A stretch of DNA of 64,000 bases, taken from assembly GCA_018806915.1 (NCBI GenBank), contig JAGKQI010000073.1, positions 496,001 to 560,000 of the forward strand, written 5' to 3'. This DNA is from Phytophthora colocasiae. Its lineage: Eukaryota > Oomycota > Peronosporomycetes > Peronosporales > Peronosporaceae. Numbering within the stretch: position 1 is the first letter of the stretch; every line of letters begins with the position of its first letter. Under the pieces are notes generated by a model. It had not been told where the DNA came from and searched no databases. It saw only the letters and a list, made by a program, of their open reading frames with translations. Position numbers and translations under genes: made by a program. Below, piece after piece: positions 60,538 through 64,000 of this stretch.

Positions 60538-63500
60538 TGTGGAAGACGGATCTCTGGTGGCAGATCCTCCTCCCAGCCCCCCTGTGCTTCATGCGCAATT
60601 CTTTGCCACCACCTCCGGCAGTGATCCGAGACTGATCATCCTCAGTATACACGTCAATGGCGCGAAGCGTCCGCTTCGCGCCCTGCTGGATTCAGGCGCG
60701 ACGAACAACTTCGTTCGCGCCGAGAGTTTGTCGGTGTTACCGGCGGACACGCGAGTTAGGGACGGCCCCGGCCACATGGTTGTAAAGTATGCTGACGGGA
60801 AGCCGCGGCGTGTCCCGCGGCGTTCTGCCACCTTCTCTTACGAGTTCGACGGTTTCCATGGGTCCGATGACTTTCTGGTGATCGAGTTGAGCGGATCCTT
60901 CGACTGTGTCTTCGGTATCCCGTGGCTTGCTCGTCACCAGCCTCATATTGACTGGTTGGCTCGAACCGTCCGCCCGCGCGACATTGATGTGAATGCGGTA
61001 TTGACATCCCTGCGCGGGACGCCCAACCGATGGCCGCACGTTGCAGTCATGGACCCCAACTCCATGACTCCCGCTGTATCCGAAGTGAGCGATGGCCCTT
61101 CGGGTGCTCGCGAGCCTGTGACGTGTGCCGGTCTTGAGCACGTGACTCAAGACATGTCTGACGTGGTCGAGCATGAGTTCCCACGTCCCGATGAGCAGCG
61201 GCTCTCGGCAACAGACAACACCGTGGTAGAACCGGGGTTCCCACGTCCCGATGAGCAGCGGCTCTCGGCAACAGACAACACCGTGGTCGAACAGGGGTTC
61301 CCACGCCCGGATGAGCAGCGGCTCTCCGTTGACGATGAACAAGAAGATGTGGTTGAGCGTGGTCTCCCACGCGCGGTCGAGCAGGGGCTCCCGCATGTGG
61401 TTGAGCAGGGGCTCCCTGATAGAGTTGACGCCGATGTCGTGTCTCGGCGTCTGAGTACAGCAGACTTGGTCGAGCGTGGTCTCCCACTGCCTGCTACGGA
61501 AGTGTTTACCCGGCCAGTCCGTCGCCGTGGCCGTCGCAAGCCCCGGCGACCCCGCGTTCCTCCGAATGAGTCAGACGCGTCTGACTCCGAGGTTATCTCC
61601 GTTCTGGTGGGGGATGACGCGGCATCGATCCCGCGAATGCACAATGTCGAAGTTGCACGCCCGCCGTGCGATGCATCAGAGATCACCAAGTTGCCTGGTC
61701 TGTCTTGGAAACACTTTCTCCGCGACTTGAAGCATGGTGAGATCGAGCAGGTTTGCATGATCGTCGCGGACAACACCGCGACGATCGCGGCTGTCGATGT
61801 AGACGCTGGTGACCCAGCGTCCAATACCCGGGAACGCCCGAAAGGCGCTGAGCCGAAGTCCGCCCGCGAGGCTCGCTACTTGGCTCAGTCGTTGCCGGCA
61901 CTCGAAGCCGCCGGCAACCCAGTCGCCCCCCTGGTTCGCGAGTTCATCGACATCTTCCCTGATAAGGTGCCAGCCGCCCTTCCACCCGGACCGCGGAGTC
62001 CGACACGAGATCGACCTCGTGCCTGGTGCGAAGTATTGCGTGACGAGACAGTGGCCGCTTCCCCGTGATCGTCGAAGCAATCGACGCCTTCTTCGAGGGT
62101 CGCCGACAAGCCGGCCACGTCCGTGAGAGTTTGTCCCCGCACTCCAGTCCGACATTTTGCGTGAAGAAAGCAACCGGTGGATGGCGGATCGTCCACGCCT
62201 TCAAGAAGCTCAACGATGCCACCATCCCGGCGCAGACGCCGATCCCGAGGAAAGACATGGTGCTCGACACCATGTCGGGCAGCACCACATACAGCGCGAT
62301 TGATCTGATGGACGGCTTCTATCAGATCTTGATGCGGAGGATGACGTACCGCTGACTGCAGTCAGCACGCCCAGTGGAATGCTTTGGGAATGGCTTGTGA
62401 TGCCTCAGGGGCTAAAGAATGCTCCTGCTACCTTCAACCGAATGGTGTCGAACTTGCTCCGCCCGTACCGGGACTTCGCGCCCAGCTACTTCGATGACAT
62501 TTTCATCCACAGCCGTGCTGAACGAGGCTTGACGGACGTCGAGGTGCATCTGCAACACCTGCGGCAGGTGTTCGAAGTGATGCGAGAGAACAAGCTGTAC
62601 GCCAACTTGAAGAAGTGTATCTTCTGCGCTCCCGAGATCCCAGTGCTCGGGAGCTACGTCAGCAAGGAAGGTGTCCGTGCTGACCCCGAGAAGATTGAAG
62701 CCATCTGCGCTTGGCCCGTGCCTCAGGATCAGAAGCAGCTCCGGCAGTGGCTGGGGCTCGCGACGTATCTTCACCATTACTCGAAGAACTTCGCGCTGAC
62801 CATCCAACCGCTGTCTCAACTCCTGAAGGCAGACGCCATGTGGTCATGGCGCCCCGAGCACCAAACAGCCTTCGACGCGGTGAAGACGAGTTTGTCGACC
62901 GCGCCCGTCTTGATGCTTCCAGATCACTCCAAGCCGTTCCACGTTGTATGCGACGCGAGTGACTTCGCGATCGGCTGTGCCTTGATGCAGTTTGACGACG
63001 TGGGCCGCGAGCGAGTGGTGAGTTACCAGTCGCGACAACTGAAGCAGGCGGAACGGAATTATCCGGTCCATGATAAAGAGCTGCTTGCCATGCGCTACGC
63101 ACTCATCAAGTTCCGTGTGTATCTCCTAGGCGAGAAGTCCTTCGCAATCTACACAGATCACGCGTCGCTGAGGACAGCGACGAAGAGACCCCACTTGTCC
63201 CAGCGCATGGCACGCTGGTTATCGCTCTTCTCCGAGTACAACTTCGTCGTGCATTACAAACCGGGCAAGTCCAACATCCTCGCCGACGCGCTTTCACGCC
63301 GGCCAGATTACGTGCAGCGCGGCCGCCACGCAGTTGGCGACGAGGATGATGACGACTGTTCCGTCTGTATCGCCGAAAGCGTCGCTGCCGCTGAAGTCAC
63401 AGCGACCACACCGCTACGTGACCTGATCGTCGACGCGTATAAAGATGACGCGTCCTGTTCCGAGCTGATCGACTTCCTGCGCAACCCCAGTGGCTCAGCT

Positions 63501-64000
63501 GAGCGCAAGCTGTCCTCACGAGCACGCGCTCGTGTCGGCCGCTACTCACTTGAAGGCGCGCTGCTGACTTACCGCGTCGACCAAGAAGATTGCCCCCGCG
63601 TCGTCGTCCCGCTTGACGACGACCTCCGAGCTTGGTTGATCCACGAGTTCCATGACACCCCAAGTGGCGGCCACCTCGGTCGCGAGAATAACATTGCATC
63701 TCTCTCTCGCGTCTTTTATTGGCCACACATGTACAAGTGGGTGAGGAAGTGGGTGCGCTCGTGTGAAGCGTGCCAGCGCGTGAAACCGGCTCCATCAAAG
63801 CAGGCCCTGCTTCGACCGCTCTCAGTCGCCACTGATGCGTGGTCGTCTGTGAGCATGGATTTCGTCTTCGGCCTACCTCGGGATACCTGAGGTCGTACGG
63901 GTATTCTGGTCTTCGTCGACCGCTTCAGTAAGATGGTTCATCTCACCCGGTAGCAGCCTCGATCACTGCGCAACAGTCTGCTGCGCTCTTCGTTGACGTG
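60538..64000 (+). pseudogene. Pol of Gypsy element 2, multiply broken, partial
   Basis: Protease LLDSGATNNF near 60690, a repeat-bearing spacer, reverse transcriptase with YFDD near 62490, RNase H (VCDASDFAIGCALM), integrase zinc finger (HEFHDTPSGGHLGREN, CEACQRVK). Frame changes occur near 61985, 62065 and 62335, a TGA at 63888-63890, and one base is missing near 63950. It continues past the window edge. Confidence 0.85.
61170..61340 (+). repeat. Tandem repeats in the protease-RT spacer of Gypsy element 2
   Basis: Three units of about 69 bp encode FPRPDEQRLSATDNTVVE-type repeats, followed by degenerate GLP-VVEQ units to about 61500. The position matches the unrelated repeats of element 1. 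Confidence 0.85.

Larger units (their letters stand above)
59276..64000 (+). mobile_element. Ty3/Gypsy element 2, decayed, 3' end outside the window
   Basis: A 153-bp LTR, a primer site, gag and pol in the same order as element 1 but clearly diverged and much shorter in the LTR. At least five frameshifts or stops break it. It is inserted into the Copia fragment at 59275/59276. Confidence 0.88.

Noticed and set aside
60737..61396. 219-codon minus-strand ORF in Gypsy element 2
   Set aside because: Antisense to protease and the repeat array; its repeats merely mirror the sense repeats. Unlike element 1 there is no independent non-coding sense region here.

Overview
The window looks like nuclear DNA of an oomycete, probably Phytophthora or a close relative (inference). 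The host genes are densely packed on both strands, with short introns of roughly 45-110 bp whose donors are very often GTACGT. Two tiny secreted peptides carry RXLR-like motifs, there is a flagellum-associated gene, and chromodomain-bearing Ty3/Gypsy elements are present. I found no bacterial operon features, rRNA, tRNA or CRISPR.

Layout. 1-16449 is a head-to-head pair of full-size ABCB (P-glycoprotein type) transporter genes. The minus-strand copy runs off the left edge. The plus-strand copy is broken into three pieces: A at 1489-2967, B at 11937-12644 (inverted) and C at 14769-16449. Between the pieces lie two copies of a 651-bp terminal-inverted-repeat transposon (here 'E'), a related transposon 'F' nested in the second copy, a third E nested in F, and an 8.3-kb Ty3/Gypsy element with apparently identical 316-bp LTRs nested in the first copy. 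Removing the insertions and one copy of each 8-bp target duplication, and flipping piece B, gives 3852 bases (1284 codons), so the pieces are exactly in frame.

16562-53751 is gene-rich: two RXLR-like secreted peptides, an SR-type RNA-binding protein, CFAP36-like, mitochondrial trifunctional protein alpha, an ABHD13-like hydrolase, a Rac/Rho GTPase, a small BLOC-1-like coiled-coil protein, a PX protein, a tetraspan membrane protein, three GT31-like glycosyltransferases (one frameshifted), a PH protein, a SAP-like coiled-coil protein, an RPA1/RADX-like OB-fold protein, CK2 beta, a dual-specificity phosphatase fused to an ASCH-like domain, TIP41-like, a SPRY protein, a phosphoribosyltransferase-like/PP2C fusion, a calmodulin-like protein, a membrane protein with an IQ motif, and pyruvate dehydrogenase E2. 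Exon boundaries were read from splice sites and each model keeps frame to its stop codon.

53900-64000 is repeat-rich. It holds a degraded Tc1/mariner element with 249-bp inverted repeats, a piggyBac element inserted in its left repeat (TTAA duplication, transposase with one in-frame TAG), the 5' end of a thiolase gene that is cut off, a Copia reverse-transcriptase-class fragment ending in a 42-bp repeat array, and a second, decayed Gypsy element that runs off the right edge.

The most unusual items are the inverted and split transporter, a long antisense reading frame in the intact-LTR Gypsy element, a hairpin conserved at the gag-pol junction of both Gypsy elements, and two unusual phosphatase fusions.
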